A DNA stretch of 64,000 nt from assembly GCF_008364625.2 (NCBI RefSeq), contig NZ_CP126604.1, positions 4,490,877 through 4,554,876 of the forward strand, written 5' to 3'. Shown here one piece after another: positions 22,443 to 33,673 of this stretch. The DNA is from Enterobacter dykesii (lineage in GTDB: Bacteria; Pseudomonadota; Gammaproteobacteria; Enterobacterales; Enterobacteriaceae). Within the stretch, counting starts at the first letter, position 1, and the number at the start of each line of letters is the position of its first letter. The notes under the pieces were generated by a model. That model made no database searches, was not told the origin of the DNA, and saw only the letters and a list, made by a program, of their open reading frames with translations. A program made the position numbers and the translations under genes.

Positions 22443-23372
22443 TTACCCCTGCTGACTTAAGAATTCATCGATCTCTTTACGCCACGGAACGGAAGGCTGG
22501 GCGCCCTTGCGCGTTACCGCAATCGCGGCAGCAGCGTGAGCGAAGCGAATAGCGTCATCCATTCTCTTGCCTTCCAGCAGCGCGGTGACCAGTGCACCGT
22601 TGAAGGTATCTCCCGCTGCGATGGTATCAATCGCTTTGACCTTAAAGCCCGGCACGCGACGGCCTTCGCCATTGACGCTTGCCCACACCCCACGGCTACC
22701 AAGGGTGATAATCACGGTACCGATGCCCTTATCATGCAGTGCACGCGCGGCTCGCGCAGCATCGTCATCATTTTCTACGCTAATGCCCGTCAGCTTTTCG
22801 GCTTCGGTTTCGTTTGGCGTAATGATGTCCACCAGCGCCAGCAGCTCGTCTGATAATACACGGGCCGGGGCCGGGTTAAGTACGACAGTGGTATGATTTT
22901 CATGCGCAATTTTCGCGGCAGCCAGAACGCTTTCAACCGGTGATTCCAGCTGCATCAGCAGGGCTTCCGCTCCGGCGATGATGGCACGTTGCGCTTCTAC
23001 GCGCTCCGTCGTCAGCGCAGCGTTAGCGCCAGCATGAATACCGATAACATTCTCACCTTCAGCGTTGACGAAAATCAGCGCCACGCCGGTCGATTCCCCT
23101 GCAACCACGCTGACCGGTGCGATATCGATATTATCGCTCGCCAGCTGTTTGCGTACGCGCTCGCCGGTATCGTCATCACCCGTGCAGGCGATAAACGCAA
23201 TTTTCGCCCCGCTGCGACCCGCAGCGACAGCCTGGTTGGCACCTTTACCGCCAAATGCCACCTGATACTGGTTACCCGTGACGGTTTCGCCCGGTGCAGG
23301 GAACGATTCAAGGTTAAGAATGTGATCGGCATTGATACTGCCAAGGACGACGAGGTTGCCTGCGGTTTTCAT
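22443..23372 (-). CDS. rbsK: Ribokinase
   Basis: RbsK phosphorylates ribose to ribose 5-phosphate with ATP after uptake by RbsABC. The 309 residues show the PfkB-family motifs GGKGANQAVAAGR near the N-terminus and DTIAAGDTFNGAL near the C-terminus with the catalytic Asp. I chose ATG 23372 (MKTAGNLVVLGS), which gives the E. coli length; ATG 23387 would add five residues and is also possible. A GC-rich hairpin stands between rbsB and this gene. Confidence 0.96.
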   Translation of the reverse strand: MKTAGNLVVLGSINADHILNLESFPAPGETVTGNQYQVAFGGKGANQAVAAGRSGAKIAFIACTGDDDTGERVRKQLASDNIDIAPVSVVAGESTGVALIFVNAEGENVIGIHAGANAALTTERVEAQRAIIAGAEALLMQLESPVESVLAAAKIAHENHTTVVLNPAPARVLSDELLALVDIITPNETEAEKLTGISVENDDDAARAARALHDKGIGTVIITLGSRGVWASVNGEGRRVPGFKVKAIDTIAAGDTFNGALVTALLEGKRMDDAIRFAHAAAAIAVTRKGAQPSVPWRKEIDEFLSQQG

Positions 23373-23393
23373 GGTTGGGTTGTCCATCTGAGA

Positions 23394-23470
23394 GCGCCAC
23401 CGGTGTTACCCGGTGGCGTATGCCACACTTTTCTTTATTGGTGTCCCTCAGGCAGCCAGCGACTGCCTGA
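23394..23470 (-). promoter_or_regulatory. Paired hairpins between rbsB and rbsK (possible RbsZ region)
   Basis: Two inverted repeats fill the rbsB-rbsK gap: TCAGGCAG/CTGCCTGA (23448-23470) right after the rbsB stop, and GCCACCGG/CCGGTGGC (23396-23418). Neither is followed by a T-run. They probably stabilise the abundant rbsB message and lower rbsK expression. In E. coli the rbsB 3' end gives the sRNA RbsZ; whether it exists here is inference. Confidence 0.55.
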
Positions 23471-23478
23471 TTCGCCTT

Positions 23479-24369
23479 TTACTGCTTAATGACCAGCTTC
23501 AGGTCAACCGGGTATTTGGCCTGAACTTTTTCGCCCTTCAGCACTTTGTCGGCAGTTTCAACGCCAGTGGCGCCAATCTGCTCAGGCAGCTGAGCGATGG
23601 TCGCAGCCAGTTTGCCATCGTTTACTGCTTTTTCACCATCCGGCGTGCCGTCAAATCCGACAACCATCACATCAGATTTACCTGCAGTCTGCAGGGCACG
23701 CAGCGCGCCCAGCGCCATTTCGTCGTTCTGCGCGAACACGGCCTGCACGTCAGGGTGTGCGGTCAGCAGGTTCTGCATAACGTTCAGACCTTTAGTACGG
23801 TCGAAGTCGGCCGGCTGGCTCGCCAGCACGTTGAATTTGTGCGCAGCCACAGCCTGCTGGAAGCCTTCACCACGCTCGCGGGCTGCAGACGTACCGGCAA
23901 TCCCCTGCAGTTCGATAACTTTCGCGCCTTCGCCGGCTTTCTTCGCGATGTAATCACCCGCGATTTTGCCGCCCAGCACGTTATCAGACGCAATGTGGCT
24001 AACAACCTCGCCTTTCGTTGCCTGGCGGTCCAGAGTGATCACCGGAATTTTCGCCTGGTTTGCCATTTTAACGGCGTTACCGACGGCGTCAGAATCGGTT
24101 GGGTTGATCAGCAGAATTTTGGTGCCACGAACGGTTAAGTCCTGAACGTTAGCCAGCTCTTTCGCCGGGTTGTTCTGTGAATCCAGTACCACCAGGTTGT
24201 AGCCCAGTTTGTCCGCTTCTTTCTGCGCACCGTCCTTCAGGGAGACGAAGAACGGGTTGTTCAGGGTAGAGACAACCAGCGCGATGGTATCTTTCGCCAT
24301 GGCGTTAGCACTTACGGTTGCGCTCAGCGCGACAGCAGAAACCAGGGTAGCCAGTTTTTTCATGTTCAT
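23479..24369 (-). CDS. rbsB: Ribose-binding periplasmic protein RbsB
   Basis: RbsB delivers ribose to the RbsAC transporter and to the Trg chemoreceptor. The 296-residue precursor has a signal peptide (1-25, cleaved after NAMA), and the mature part opens with [16 protein letters not shown], very close to E. coli RbsB throughout. It follows rbsC by 27 bases. Hairpins after its stop suit the high expression of binding proteins relative to downstream genes. Confidence 0.98.
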   Translation of the reverse strand: MNMKKLATLVSAVALSATVSANAMAKDTIALVVSTLNNPFFVSLKDGAQKEADKLGYNLVVLDSQNNPAKELANVQDLTVRGTKILLINPTDSDAVGNAVKMANQAKIPVITLDRQATKGEVVSHIASDNVLGGKIAGDYIAKKAGEGAKVIELQGIAGTSAARERGEGFQQAVAAHKFNVLASQPADFDRTKGLNVMQNLLTAHPDVQAVFAQNDEMALGALRALQTAGKSDVMVVGFDGTPDGEKAVNDGKLAATIAQLPEQIGATGVETADKVLKGEKVQAKYPVDLKLVIKQ

Positions 24370-24396
24370 ATCTAAGATGTCCTGTAGTGTCGTCAG

Positions 24397-25362
24397 TTAC
24401 TGTTTTTTGTTGTCTACCAGTACCGCCAGCAAAATCACCACTGCCTTAACGATCATCTGGTAATAGGAGGAAACACCTAACAAATTCAAACCATTATTCA
24501 GGAAACCAAGAATCAGTGCGCCGATCAATGTCCCAACAATGCGACCTTTACCGCCCGCAAGACTCGTACCGCCCAGAACCACTGCCGCAATGGCATCCAG
24601 CTCATACCCCGTACCTGCCGTCGGCTGCGCAGAAGAGAGGCGCGCCACTTCGATGATACCTGCCAGCGATGCCAGCAGACCGCACAGGGAGTAAACGATA
24701 ATTTTGACTTTATTAACGCTGATCCCGGACAGGCGCGTTGCCGCTTCGTTACCGCCAAGCGCATAAATATAGCGGCCCAGACGGGTGTGGTGCAGCATGT
24801 ACCACGCCGCCAGGAAGACGATAGCCATGATCCAGACCGGGGTCGGAACACCCAGCGGGCGACCGATACCGAACCAGCCAAACAGATCCGCGTTATCGGT
24901 AAAGCCGGTATTAACCGGGCTGCCGTTGGTGTACACCATGGTCACACCGCGCAGCAGCAGCATCATCACCAGCGTGGCGATAAACGCCTGAACGCGGCCT
25001 TTTGCCACAATCACGCCGGTTACGGCACCAATCGCCGCGCCTGCCGCCAGGGCAGCGGCCACGGCCACCAGCGCGTTGGCTTCAATGCCGACAATCGAAG
25101 CGGCGATCGCGCCGGTGAGCGCCAGCAGGGAACCGACGGACAGATCGATACCCGAGGTCAAAATCACCAGCGTCATGCCGACCGCCATAATGGCGTTCAC
25201 AGACGTCTGCTGCAGAATGTTGAACAGGTTATTTACGGTGAAAAAGTTCGGGCTCATGGTCGACACAATCGCGATCAGCACCAGCAGGGCAATCAGCGAT
25301 TTTTGTTCCATCAGCCATGCCTTTGTGAAATAGCGGCGACCAGAAACAGCCTGGGTAGTCAT
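24397..25362 (-). CDS. rbsC: Ribose ABC transporter permease RbsC
   Basis: RbsC is the inner-membrane channel of the ribose importer. The 321 residues are mostly hydrophobic, with about ten predicted helices and the family stretch MTLVILTSGIDLSVGS. It starts four bases after the rbsA stop, so expression of the two is closely linked. Confidence 0.97.
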   Translation of the reverse strand: MTTQAVSGRRYFTKAWLMEQKSLIALLVLIAIVSTMSPNFFTVNNLFNILQQTSVNAIMAVGMTLVILTSGIDLSVGSLLALTGAIAASIVGIEANALVAVAAALAAGAAIGAVTGVIVAKGRVQAFIATLVMMLLLRGVTMVYTNGSPVNTGFTDNADLFGWFGIGRPLGVPTPVWIMAIVFLAAWYMLHHTRLGRYIYALGGNEAATRLSGISVNKVKIIVYSLCGLLASLAGIIEVARLSSAQPTAGTGYELDAIAAVVLGGTSLAGGKGRIVGTLIGALILGFLNNGLNLLGVSSYYQMIVKAVVILLAVLVDNKKQ

Positions 25363-25366
25363 CTTC

Positions 25367-26872
25367 TTACTCCTGATTCACGCGATTAAGCTTGCCCACA
25401 GCGGCAGCCATCAGAACTTCCTGGGTGGCCTGCTCGCGAGTGAATTCACCGCCGAGATGCCCTTCATGCATGACGATAATGCGATCGCTCATGCCTAATA
25501 CTTCTGGCATCTCGGAAGAGACCAGAATGATGCTCAGACCGTCGGCCTTGAACTGGTTAATCAGCTGATAAATCTCTTTCTTCGCGCCCACGTCTACGCC
25601 GCGGGTTGGCTCATCGAGGATCAGCACTTTCGGGCGCGTCATCAGCCCGCGCGCAATCGCCACTTTCTGCTGATTACCGCCGGACAACAGGCCAATCGCC
25701 TGCTCCATCGACGGGGTCTTGACGTTAAAGAGGCGGATAAAATCGCTGACCGCCTGCTGCTCATCTTTATGCTTCAGGCTACCGCCGCTATGGCTGAAAT
25801 AGCGCAGCGCGGTCAGGGACATGTTCTCTTTAACCGACATCCCCAGCACCAGGCCGTCGCGTTTGCGGTCTTCGGAGATATAGACGATGCCGTTCGCCAG
25901 ACCATCCTGCGGAGAGCGGGTGACCACTTCATGACCGTCAAGGGTGACATAACCGCTGGTGCGCGGCAGTGCGCCGTAGAGCACTTTCATCAGCTCGGTA
26001 CGTCCCGCGCCCATCAGGCCCGCCACGCCCAGGATCTCGCCCTGGCGCAGGGTAAAGGTGACGTCGTTCACGCCAGGACCGCAGAGGTTGTCCACCTTCA
26101 GGCGGATCTCTCCCGGCGCTTTATCCAGATGCGGATACTGATCTTCGAGCTTGCGTCCCACCATCATTTCGATGAGCGTATCTTCGGTCAGCGTGGCGAC
26201 TTCGCGCTCGGCAATAAACTGCCCGTCGCGGAAGACGGTGACGTCATCGCAGATCTCGAAGATCTCTTTCATGCGGTGAGAGATATAGACAATCCCGCGC
26301 CCCTGCGACTTCAGCTCGCGGATAACGCGGAACAGGGATTCCGTTTCAGTATCGGTCAGGGCGTCGGTCGGTTCATCCATAATGATGACCTTCGACTCAA
26401 AGCTCAGCACCTTCGCGATTTCCACCATCTGCTGATCGCCAATGGAGAGATCGCCTACCAGGCGGTCGCTCTTAAAGCGCAGGTTCAGCTTCGCCAGCAG
26501 CTTGTCCGCCTCGGCATACATGGTTTTCCAGTCGATTTTGCCGAACCGGTTAACAAACTCGCGGCCGAGGAAGATGTTTTCCGCAATGGTGAGCTGAGGA
26601 ATGAGGTTCAGCTCCTGGTGAATAATGCCGATACCCGCTTCCTGAGAAGATTTCGGGCCAGTGAAGGTGGTCTCTTTGCCCAGCCAGACGAGTGAACCGG
26701 CATCGCGTTGATAGATACCAGTCAGCACTTTCATCATGGTGGATTTGCCGGCACCGTTTTCCCCCACCAGCGCCATCACGCGCCCGGGGTAGACGTTCAG
26801 CGCCGCGCCGGAGAGGGCTTTTACGCCCGGGAACGACTTATCGATCCCTTTGAGTTGCAGTAATGCGTCCAT
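25367..26872 (-). CDS. rbsA: Ribose ABC transporter ATP-binding protein RbsA
   Basis: RbsA powers ribose import with two fused nucleotide-binding domains. The first has an intact Walker A (GENGAGKST) and LSIGDQQ signature; the second has a degenerate P-loop (GLMGAGRTE) and the signature LSGGNQQK, as is usual in sugar importers of this class. The start is ATG 26872 ([14 protein letters not shown]), giving 501 residues as in E. coli; an upstream start adding 15 residues would run into rbsD. rbsD ends seven bases before it. Confidence 0.98.
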   Translation of the reverse strand: MDALLQLKGIDKSFPGVKALSGAALNVYPGRVMALVGENGAGKSTMMKVLTGIYQRDAGSLVWLGKETTFTGPKSSQEAGIGIIHQELNLIPQLTIAENIFLGREFVNRFGKIDWKTMYAEADKLLAKLNLRFKSDRLVGDLSIGDQQMVEIAKVLSFESKVIIMDEPTDALTDTETESLFRVIRELKSQGRGIVYISHRMKEIFEICDDVTVFRDGQFIAEREVATLTEDTLIEMMVGRKLEDQYPHLDKAPGEIRLKVDNLCGPGVNDVTFTLRQGEILGVAGLMGAGRTELMKVLYGALPRTSGYVTLDGHEVVTRSPQDGLANGIVYISEDRKRDGLVLGMSVKENMSLTALRYFSHSGGSLKHKDEQQAVSDFIRLFNVKTPSMEQAIGLLSGGNQQKVAIARGLMTRPKVLILDEPTRGVDVGAKKEIYQLINQFKADGLSIILVSSEMPEVLGMSDRIIVMHEGHLGGEFTREQATQEVLMAAAVGKLNRVNQE

Positions 26873-26879
26873 GATGGCC

Positions 26880-27299
26880 TCAGAATGTGACGCCAGCACA
26901 GAGAATGATATTCGCATACGGGGAACACTCCCCGCTGCGAATCACCGCCTGACTGTCTGCGGTTTGTTGTTTGAACTGTTCATGCGTCGTGTAACGAATT
27001 TCTATGGTGTTTCCCTGGTGTTGTTGCAGTTGCTCAATATGGCTGAGCAACGTTTCGTGGAGTTGCGGATTATGTTGTTTGATTTCCGCCGCGAGAATGG
27101 CGGTCTCAACCTGCATCTCCGCCGTCACAACTTCCAGTACCTGCATAAACGAGGGTACACCCTGCGTTAACGCCATATCGATACGGGTTGTGCTGCGCGG
27201 AACCGGTAAGCCTGCATCGCAAACCACCAGCGTATCGGTATGCCCAAGACGGGAAATAACCGATGAGATTTCTGAGTTGAGTACCGTGCCTTTCTTCAT
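26880..27299 (-). CDS. rbsD: D-ribose pyranase RbsD
   Basis: RbsD interconverts pyran and furan forms of ribose, supplying the furanose that ribokinase uses. The 139 residues match E. coli RbsD in length and sequence, with the conserved [14 protein letters not shown] near the N-terminus and its likely catalytic His20. It is the first gene of the rbs operon; two RbsR operators lie at 27313-27330 and 27393-27409. Confidence 0.97.
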   Translation of the reverse strand: MKKGTVLNSEISSVISRLGHTDTLVVCDAGLPVPRSTTRIDMALTQGVPSFMQVLEVVTAEMQVETAILAAEIKQHNPQLHETLLSHIEQLQQHQGNTIEIRYTTHEQFKQQTADSQAVIRSGECSPYANIILCAGVTF

Positions 27300-27312
27300 T
27301 TTCTTGCTCCAC

Positions 27313-27330
27313 TAGCGAAACGTTTCGCTA
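27313..27330. promoter_or_regulatory. RbsR operator 1
   Basis: TAGCGAAACGTTTCGCTA is a perfect 18-base palindrome of the LacI/PurR type, 14 bases upstream of rbsD and just downstream of a -10-like TACACT (27341-27336 on the minus strand). Confidence 0.88.
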
Positions 27331-27392
27331 AAAATAGTGTAGCGCCAGAAATGTTCAGAAAACCATCATGACGTAACAGATTTGTGATCGAC

Positions 27393-27409
27393 GTCGAAAC
27401 GTTTCGCTA
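27393..27409. promoter_or_regulatory. RbsR operator 2
   Basis: GTCGAAACGTTTCGCTA repeats the operator core (CGAAACGTTTCG) 70-80 bases upstream of the first. Two sites could allow DNA looping by tetrameric or paired RbsR. A partial CRP-like half site (TGTGA, 27383-27387) lies between them. Confidence 0.75.
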
Positions 27410-27452
27410 AGTGAAATGCAGAGACAATTATTGTGGGTTGGCGAGGGGTTTG

Positions 27453-27482
27453 GTAGGCCGGGTAAGCGAAGCGCCACCCGGC
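27453..27482. repeat. REP element between rbsD and kup
   Basis: GTAGGCCGGGTAAGCG then AAGCGCCACCCGGC forms a standard REP palindrome 14 bases after the kup stop, and may stabilise the kup 3' end. Confidence 0.85.
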
Positions 27483-27496
27483 ATTTTCAGAAGGGA

Positions 27497-29365
27497 TTAG
27501 ATCTCGACCTGCGTCCCCAGTTCAATCACGCGGTTAGGCGGGATCTCAAACTGGTCAGGCGCGCGCAGGGCGTTACGCTGCAGGATGAGGTATAGCTTGC
27601 CGCGCAGGCGCAGATACCACGGTCGCTTGCCGATGATCAGCGACTCGTGCGACATAAAGAACGACGTCTCCATCATCCGGCAGCTCAGCCCTTCCAGGCC
27701 GCAGCGGTGGAACACCTCTTCCACGTTTGGCGTTTCGCGCCAGCCGTAGCTCGCCACCACGCGCCAGAATGTCGGCGACAGCTGCTCGATTTGCACACGA
27801 CGCACGTTGTGAACGTAAGGCGCATCTTCGGTGCGCAGCGTCAGCAGGATCACGCGCTCGTGCAGCACTTTGTTGTGCTTGAGGTTATGCATCAGCGCGA
27901 ACGGAATGACGTTCAGCGCGCGAGACATATATACCGCAGTACCCGGCACGCGGACCGGCGGGGATTTCTCCAGCGAAGCGATCATCGCCTCCAGAGAATT
28001 GCCGTGCTCATGCATGCGGCGCAGCAGGCGGAAGCGCTCGCTTTTCCAGGTGGTCATGACAATGAACATCACCAGACCCAGCGTCAGCGGCAGCCAGCCA
28101 CCGGAGACAATTTTGTCGAGGTTTGCGGAGAACAGCGGCACGTCGATACACAGGAAGCCCACCAGAATCATCGCCACGAGGAATTTATTCCAGTGCCAGT
28201 TTCGGTAAGCCACCGTGGTGGAGAGAAGCGATGTCAGCACCATCGTACCGGTTACCGCAATACCGTACGCTGCAGCCAGGTTACTGGAATGCTCGAAGCT
28301 GACGATAACAATAACAACAGCGAAATAGAGGAGCCAGTTAACGAACGGAATGTAGATCTGGCCCGACTCCATCTCTGAGGTATGGATGATGCGCATCGGT
28401 GACAGATACCCCAGACGCACGGCCTGGCGCGTCAGAGAGAACACGCCGGAAATCACCGCCTGGGAGGCAATGACGGTCGCCAGCGTCGCCAGGATCAGCA
28501 TCGGCACCAGCGCCCAGTCGGGCGCCAGCAGGAAGAACGGGTTCTTGATCGCTTCCGGGTTTTTAAGCAGCAGCGCGCCCTGACCGAAGTAGTTCAGCAC
28601 CAGCGACGGCAGCACCACAATAAACCATGCCACGCGGATAGGCAGTTTCCCGAAGTGGCCCATGTCAGCATACAGCGCTTCCACACCGGTGATGGAGAGC
28701 ACGACGGCCCCCAGCGCCACGAAGGAAACCACTTTGTATTCGAGGAAGAAATGCACCGCCCAGTAAGGGTTCAGCGCGTGCAGCACTTCCGGGTTCGCGA
28801 TAATGCTGCGTAAACCAAGCGCCGCCAGGATCAGGAACCAGGCCAGCATAATCGGCGCAAACAGTTTGCCCACCAGCCCTGTACCGTGCTTCTGGATCAT
28901 GAACAGCAGCGTCAGGACAATGATGGCCAATGGGACCACCCATGAATCGAGCTGGGGAGCGATAATCTCCAGCCCCTCTATCGCCGACAGCACCGAGATA
29001 GCCGGCGTTATCACCACTTCTCCGTAGAAGAAACTGCCGCCAATCAGGCCGATAATAACCAGCACAGAGGTCATCCTGGCCGAGGTATTGCGCCCGGCAA
29101 GAGACATCAGGGTCAGGATCCCGCCTTCACCCGCGTTATCAGCACGCATAACGAAGGAGAGATATTTAACGGAAACCACCAGGATCAGCAGCCAGAAGAT
29201 GAGGGACAGGAAGCCAAATACGGCATCGCGCTCAACACCAAAGCCAAACTGGCCGGACAGACATTCACGAAGCGTATAAAGCGGGCTGGTGCCGATATCA
29301 CCGTAGACAACCCCGATCGCCGCAAGCGTTATTGCGGGTAATGATTGCTTATTATCAGTGCTCAT
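27497..29365 (-). CDS. kup: Low-affinity potassium transporter Kup
   Basis: Kup imports K+ by proton symport, mostly at low pH. The 622 residues equal the E. coli length: about 12 N-terminal helices beginning with the family signature [17 protein letters not shown], then a cytosolic C-terminal domain of about 180 residues. It is divergent from ravA across a 222-base gap. The promoter was not resolved with confidence. Confidence 0.98.
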   Translation of the reverse strand: MSTDNKQSLPAITLAAIGVVYGDIGTSPLYTLRECLSGQFGFGVERDAVFGFLSLIFWLLILVVSVKYLSFVMRADNAGEGGILTLMSLAGRNTSARMTSVLVIIGLIGGSFFYGEVVITPAISVLSAIEGLEIIAPQLDSWVVPLAIIVLTLLFMIQKHGTGLVGKLFAPIMLAWFLILAALGLRSIIANPEVLHALNPYWAVHFFLEYKVVSFVALGAVVLSITGVEALYADMGHFGKLPIRVAWFIVVLPSLVLNYFGQGALLLKNPEAIKNPFFLLAPDWALVPMLILATLATVIASQAVISGVFSLTRQAVRLGYLSPMRIIHTSEMESGQIYIPFVNWLLYFAVVIVIVSFEHSSNLAAAYGIAVTGTMVLTSLLSTTVAYRNWHWNKFLVAMILVGFLCIDVPLFSANLDKIVSGGWLPLTLGLVMFIVMTTWKSERFRLLRRMHEHGNSLEAMIASLEKSPPVRVPGTAVYMSRALNVIPFALMHNLKHNKVLHERVILLTLRTEDAPYVHNVRRVQIEQLSPTFWRVVASYGWRETPNVEEVFHRCGLEGLSCRMMETSFFMSHESLIIGKRPWYLRLRGKLYLILQRNALRAPDQFEIPPNRVIELGTQVEI

Positions 29366-29536
29366 AGACTAGTCTTTTCGTTTAAATAACAAATGTGTTC
29401 CCGGTCCCTTGGCCCACAAAAAGCGCACAGTATGCACGATTCAATGCAAAATCGTACCCCTAAATGCAACCGCATTAATGTAGCGCAAAGAAAATTGCGC
29501 CGCACTTCAGTCTATTACCAGCCCTGACTGAAACGT

Positions 29537-29543
29537 CTATACT
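29537..29543 (+). promoter_or_regulatory. ravA promoter -10 (sigma-S type)
   Basis: CTATACT, with the C preferred by sigma-S at -13, lies 45 bases before the ravA ATG and has no good -35. The E. coli ravA-viaA operon is known to be RpoS-dependent. Confidence 0.55.
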
Positions 29544-29587
29544 CGCTTCAATTGGCCGCCACGACGGCGAAAGGATGCAAAACTATT

Positions 29588-31084
29588 ATGGCTCACTCAC
29601 ATTTATTAGCAGAAAGAATTTCCCGCCTCAGCAGCGCGCTGGAGAAAGGCCTTTTCGAGCGTAGCCACGCCATCCGCCTCTGTTTACTGGCGGCGTTGAG
29701 CGGTGAGAGCGTGTTTTTGCTGGGACCGCCGGGCATTGCCAAAAGCCTGATTGCCCGCAGGCTAAAATTTGCTTTTCAGAACGCCCGCGCCTTCGAATAT
29801 CTCATGACCCGGTTTTCCACCCCAGAAGAAGTTTTTGGTCCGCTCTCCATTCAGGCATTGAAAGATGAGGGTCGCTATCAGCGTCTGACAGAAGGGTATC
29901 TTCCGGAGGCTGAGATTGTTTTTCTCGATGAGATCTGGAAAGCGGGGCCGGCTATTCTTAACACCCTCCTCACGGCGATAAACGAACGTCGGTTCCGTAA
30001 CGGCGCCAGTGAAGAGAAAATCCCGATGCGCCTGCTGGTGGCCGCCTCTAACGAACTGCCTGAAGCCGACAGCAGTCTGGAAGCGCTGTATGACCGTATG
30101 CTTATCCGCCTGTGGCTGGACAAAGTACAGGATAAGTCCAACTTTCGCTCCATGCTGGTCAGCCAGCAGGATGAAAGTGAAAACCCGGTATCCGCTTCGC
30201 TGCAGGTGACGGATGAGGAGTATCACCAGTGGCAGCAGGACATCGGCAAAATCAAACTGCCAGACGCCGTCTTCGAGCTGATCTATCTGCTGCGCCAGCA
30301 GCTTGATCTCATCCCTTCAGCGCCCTATGTCTCCGATCGCCGGTGGAAAAAAGCGATCCGCCTGCTGCAGGCGAGCGCCCTGTTCAGCGGCCGTGATGCC
30401 GTCGCGCCAATCGATCTGATCCTGCTGAAAGATTGCCTCTGGCACGATGCAGAAGGTATGAACCTGATGCAGCAGCAGCTTGACGTTTTGATGACCGGAC
30501 ACGCCTGGGGGCAGCAGGCGATGCTCAACCAGCTGGGGGCGATTGCCCAGCGGCGCATCCAGCTTCAGCAGCAGCAAAGCGATAAAACCGCGCTGAAAGT
30601 AAATCGCCTTGGGGGCATGTTCGCCCGCAAACCGCACTACGAGCTTCCCGCGGATCTGACCGCAGCAACGCTAACGTTGCTGCTCCAGCAGCCGCTTAAA
30701 CTGCATGATATGCAGGTGGTGCACATTACGATTGAGCGCGAGGCGCTGGCGCAGTGGCTGGATAAGGGCGGAGAGATCCGGGGAAAACTCAACGGCATTG
30801 GTTTCGCGCAGCCGCTGAATATGGAATTGGACAGCAGCCAGCACCTGGTGATCCGCGACGTCAGCCTCCAGGGATCGCGTCTTGCTCTTCCGGGAACCGC
30901 TTCGGATAGCGTGCCGGAAGAGATTAAGCAGCAGCTGGAAGCGCTGGATACCGAATGGCATCAGCAGCACACCCGCTTTAGCGAGCAGCAAAAATGCCTC
31001 TTTATTCATAGCGACTGGTTAGGTCGCATCGAAGCCAGCCTGCAGGACGTCAGCGCGCAGATCAAACAGGCGCGTCAATGCTAA
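29588..31084 (+). CDS. ravA: MoxR-family AAA+ ATPase RavA
   Basis: RavA is a hexameric MoxR ATPase that binds the lysine decarboxylase LdcI and works with ViaA on respiratory Fe-S proteins and in aminoglycoside sensitisation. The 498 residues have Walker A GPPGIAKS (46-53), Walker B IVFLDE (110-115), a sensor region VAASNELPE and, further on, the LARA domain that contacts LdcI. ATG 29588 gives the E. coli length; an earlier in-frame start adds 12 residues without support. It overlaps viaA by seven bases. Confidence 0.97.
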   Translation: MAHSHLLAERISRLSSALEKGLFERSHAIRLCLLAALSGESVFLLGPPGIAKSLIARRLKFAFQNARAFEYLMTRFSTPEEVFGPLSIQALKDEGRYQRLTEGYLPEAEIVFLDEIWKAGPAILNTLLTAINERRFRNGASEEKIPMRLLVAASNELPEADSSLEALYDRMLIRLWLDKVQDKSNFRSMLVSQQDESENPVSASLQVTDEEYHQWQQDIGKIKLPDAVFELIYLLRQQLDLIPSAPYVSDRRWKKAIRLLQASALFSGRDAVAPIDLILLKDCLWHDAEGMNLMQQQLDVLMTGHAWGQQAMLNQLGAIAQRRIQLQQQQSDKTALKVNRLGGMFARKPHYELPADLTAATLTLLLQQPLKLHDMQVVHITIEREALAQWLDKGGEIRGKLNGIGFAQPLNMELDSSQHLVIRDVSLQGSRLALPGTASDSVPEEIKQQLEALDTEWHQQHTRFSEQQKCLFIHSDWLGRIEASLQDVSAQIKQARQC

Positions 31085-32529
31085 CCCTGGATACGCTTAA
31101 CGTCATGCTGGCGGTCAGCGAGGAGGGGTTGATCGAAGAAGTGGTCATTACCCTTCTGGCGTCGCCGCAGCTGGCGGCCTTCTTCGAAAAATTTCCGAAG
31201 CTTAAAAAGGCGATGACGGACGATCTGCCCCGCTGGCGAGAAAATTTGCGTCAGCGGTTCAGGGAGACCGAAGTTCCGCCTGAGTTAACGGAAGAGGTGG
31301 CCTGCTATCAGCAGTGCCAGCGGCTCTCCACGTCGCAGTTTATCGTCCAGCTCCCGCAAACCCTGACGTTGCTCGATAACGTCCACTCTCCGTTTGCCAG
31401 CCAGGCCCGGGGGCTGGTCACGGATAACGCCACCTTTACCCCCGCACTGCATACCCTTTTCTTACAGCGCTGGCGCCTCAGCCTGGTGGTGCAGGCCACA
31501 ACGCTGAACCAGCAGCTGCTGGATGAAGAGCGTGAACAGCTGCTGAGTGAAGTTCAGGAACGTATGACGCTGAGCGGCCAGCTAGAACAGGTGCTGGTGG
31601 AGAATGAAAATGCCGCCGGACGTCTGTGGGATATGAGCGCCGGTCAGCTCCGGCGCGGGGATTATCAGCTGATCGTCAAATACGGCGATTTTCTGGCACA
31701 GCAGCCCGAACTGATGAAGCTTGCAGAACAGCTGGGCCGCTCAAGGGAGGCAAAATCGGTCCCAAAGAAAGATGCCCCGATGGAAACCTTCCGCACCCTG
31801 GTGCGCGAACCGGCTACCGTGCCGGAGCAGGTCGACGGGCTCCAGCAGAGCGATGACATTTTACGCCTGCTGCCAACGGAGCTGAGCACGCTGGGGATGA
31901 CCGAACTGGAGTATGAGTTCTATCGTCGGCTGGTGGAAAAACAGCTTCTCACCTACAGACTGCACGGCGAAGCCTGGCGCGAGAAAGTCAGCCAACGGCC
32001 GGTCGTCCATCAGGATTTTGATGAACAGCCGCGCGGGCCCTTCATTGTTTGCGTGGATACGTCCGGTTCGATGGGCGGGTTTAACGAGCAGTGCGCGAAG
32101 GCGTTCTGTCTGGCACTGATGCGCGTGGCGCTGGCCGATCGCCGTCGCTGCTTTATCATGCTCTTCTCCAGCGAGGTGGTGGGCTATGAGCTGACGAACC
32201 AGCAGGGTATCGAGCAGGCAATCCGCTTCCTGAGCCAGCGCTTTCGCGGCGGCACGGATCTGGCCAGCTGCTTTCGCAGCATTGTGGAGCGTATGCAGGG
32301 AGGCGACTGGTACGACGCTGACGCGGTGGTGATTTCCGATTTTATTGCCCAGCGGCTGCCGGATGAGGTGGTGAATAAGGTGAAGGAGTTACAGCGGGTG
32401 CATCAGCACCGTTTTCATGCGGTGGCGATGTCAGCCCATGGAAAACCCGGCATCATGCGCATCTTCGATCATATCTGGCGCTTTGATACCGGGTTGCGTA
32501 GCCGCCTGCTCAGACGCTGGCAGCGTTAA
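31078..32529 (+). CDS. viaA: VWA-domain regulator of RavA, ViaA
   Basis: ViaA stimulates RavA ATPase and contains a C-terminal von Willebrand factor A domain with an intact metal-binding MIDAS (DTSGSMGG, followed by the conserved RGGTDL). The helical N-terminal half binds RavA and, in E. coli, lipids. Length (483) equals E. coli. The start overlaps ravA by seven bases. Its TAA stop directly abuts the stop of convergent asnA, with no base between. Confidence 0.97.
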   Translation: MLTLDTLNVMLAVSEEGLIEEVVITLLASPQLAAFFEKFPKLKKAMTDDLPRWRENLRQRFRETEVPPELTEEVACYQQCQRLSTSQFIVQLPQTLTLLDNVHSPFASQARGLVTDNATFTPALHTLFLQRWRLSLVVQATTLNQQLLDEEREQLLSEVQERMTLSGQLEQVLVENENAAGRLWDMSAGQLRRGDYQLIVKYGDFLAQQPELMKLAEQLGRSREAKSVPKKDAPMETFRTLVREPATVPEQVDGLQQSDDILRLLPTELSTLGMTELEYEFYRRLVEKQLLTYRLHGEAWREKVSQRPVVHQDFDEQPRGPFIVCVDTSGSMGGFNEQCAKAFCLALMRVALADRRRCFIMLFSSEVVGYELTNQQGIEQAIRFLSQRFRGGTDLASCFRSIVERMQGGDWYDADAVVISDFIAQRLPDEVVNKVKELQRVHQHRFHAVAMSAHGKPGIMRIFDHIWRFDTGLRSRLLRRWQR

Positions 32530-33522
32530 TTACAGAAGAGAACCGACGCTTTCACGTACCTGCCGCGGCCAGACGCCACACTGAACCTGACCGATATGGG
32601 GTAATTGCAGCAGCAGCATGGTCAGACGGGACTGGCCGATACCGCCGCCGATCGTCTGAGGCATTTCACCGCGCAGCAGCGCCTGGTGCCACTCGAGTTT
32701 GAGACGATCTTCATCGCCGGTGACCGCCAGCTGGCGCTTAAGCGCGTCAGCATCCACGCGGATCCCCATAGAAGAGAGCTCGAAGGCGTCTTCCAGTACC
32801 GGGTTCCACACCAGAATATCGCCGTTCAGCCCAGCAAATTCGCCTTCACCCGCAGTACTCCAGTCATCATAATCCGGCGCGCGAACGTCGTGGCGTTTGC
32901 CATCAGACAGTTTGCCGCCGATTCCGATCAGGAACACAGCACCTAATTCTTTGGCGATCGCACGCTCGCGGCCTTTAGCATCGAGATCCGGGAAGCGGCT
33001 CAGCAGCGCCTGGCTGTGAACAAAGTGGATCGTATCCGGCAGGAACGGTGCCAGACCAAACTCTTTGCTTACGGCCGCTTCGGTTGCTTTGATCCCGGCG
33101 TAGATCGCCTCAACGGTGGATTTCAGCGTGCCGACGTGACGTTCACCATCCCCCATCACGCGCTCCCAGTCCCACTGGTCAACGTAAACGGAATGAATCG
33201 GTGAAAGGCGATCTTCATCGGGACGAAGGGCTTTCATATGCGTGTAAAGCCCTTCGCCCGCGCTGAAGTCGTGTTGTCCCAGAGTTTGACGCTTCCACTT
33301 CGCCAGGGAATGAACCACTTCGAACTGAGCGTCTGGCAGTGTTTTCACTTTCACCTGTACCGCTTTTTCGCATCCAGAGAGGTTATCCTGCGTCCCGTCA
33401 CCCACGCGGCTCAGAATCGGCGCCTGAACTTCAATAAGGCCAAGCTTCTCTTCCAGCTGGCGGGAAAAATGGGATTTTACGAAACTGATCTGGCGTTGTT
33501 TTGCGATGTAAGCGGTTTTCAT
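32530..33522 (-). CDS. asnA: Ammonia-dependent asparagine synthetase AsnA
   Basis: AsnA makes asparagine from aspartate, ATP and ammonia, and resembles the catalytic core of class II aspartyl-tRNA synthetase. The 330 residues include the motif 3-like GGGIGQSRL near the C-terminus and [10 protein letters not shown] mid-protein. It is divergent from its activator asnC across 151 bases, and shares no intergenic space with viaA at its 3' end. Confidence 0.98.
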   Translation of the reverse strand: MKTAYIAKQRQISFVKSHFSRQLEEKLGLIEVQAPILSRVGDGTQDNLSGCEKAVQVKVKTLPDAQFEVVHSLAKWKRQTLGQHDFSAGEGLYTHMKALRPDEDRLSPIHSVYVDQWDWERVMGDGERHVGTLKSTVEAIYAGIKATEAAVSKEFGLAPFLPDTIHFVHSQALLSRFPDLDAKGRERAIAKELGAVFLIGIGGKLSDGKRHDVRAPDYDDWSTAGEGEFAGLNGDILVWNPVLEDAFELSSMGIRVDADALKRQLAVTGDEDRLKLEWHQALLRGEMPQTIGGGIGQSRLTMLLLQLPHIGQVQCGVWPRQVRESVGSLL

Positions 33523-33673
33523 TATTTATACTCCTGCGTCCTGTTGATATTGATTAAGCAACAGAAATGGCATCATATTCAATAACTCATCAACAAAAAG
33601 CCGCCTTCACTTTTGATTCGATAAAATTAAACGCTAGAATAGAATGATTCATTAATCTTCATAAGAAAAAGCT

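Noticed and set aside
25769..26695. A 308-codon plus-strand frame within rbsA.
   Set aside because: Antisense shadow of a conserved ATPase gene; no independent support.
31665..31889. Minus-strand frame within viaA as a possible antisense gene.
   Set aside because: Ser/Cys-rich translation without domain or ribosome site; explained as a shadow of viaA codons.
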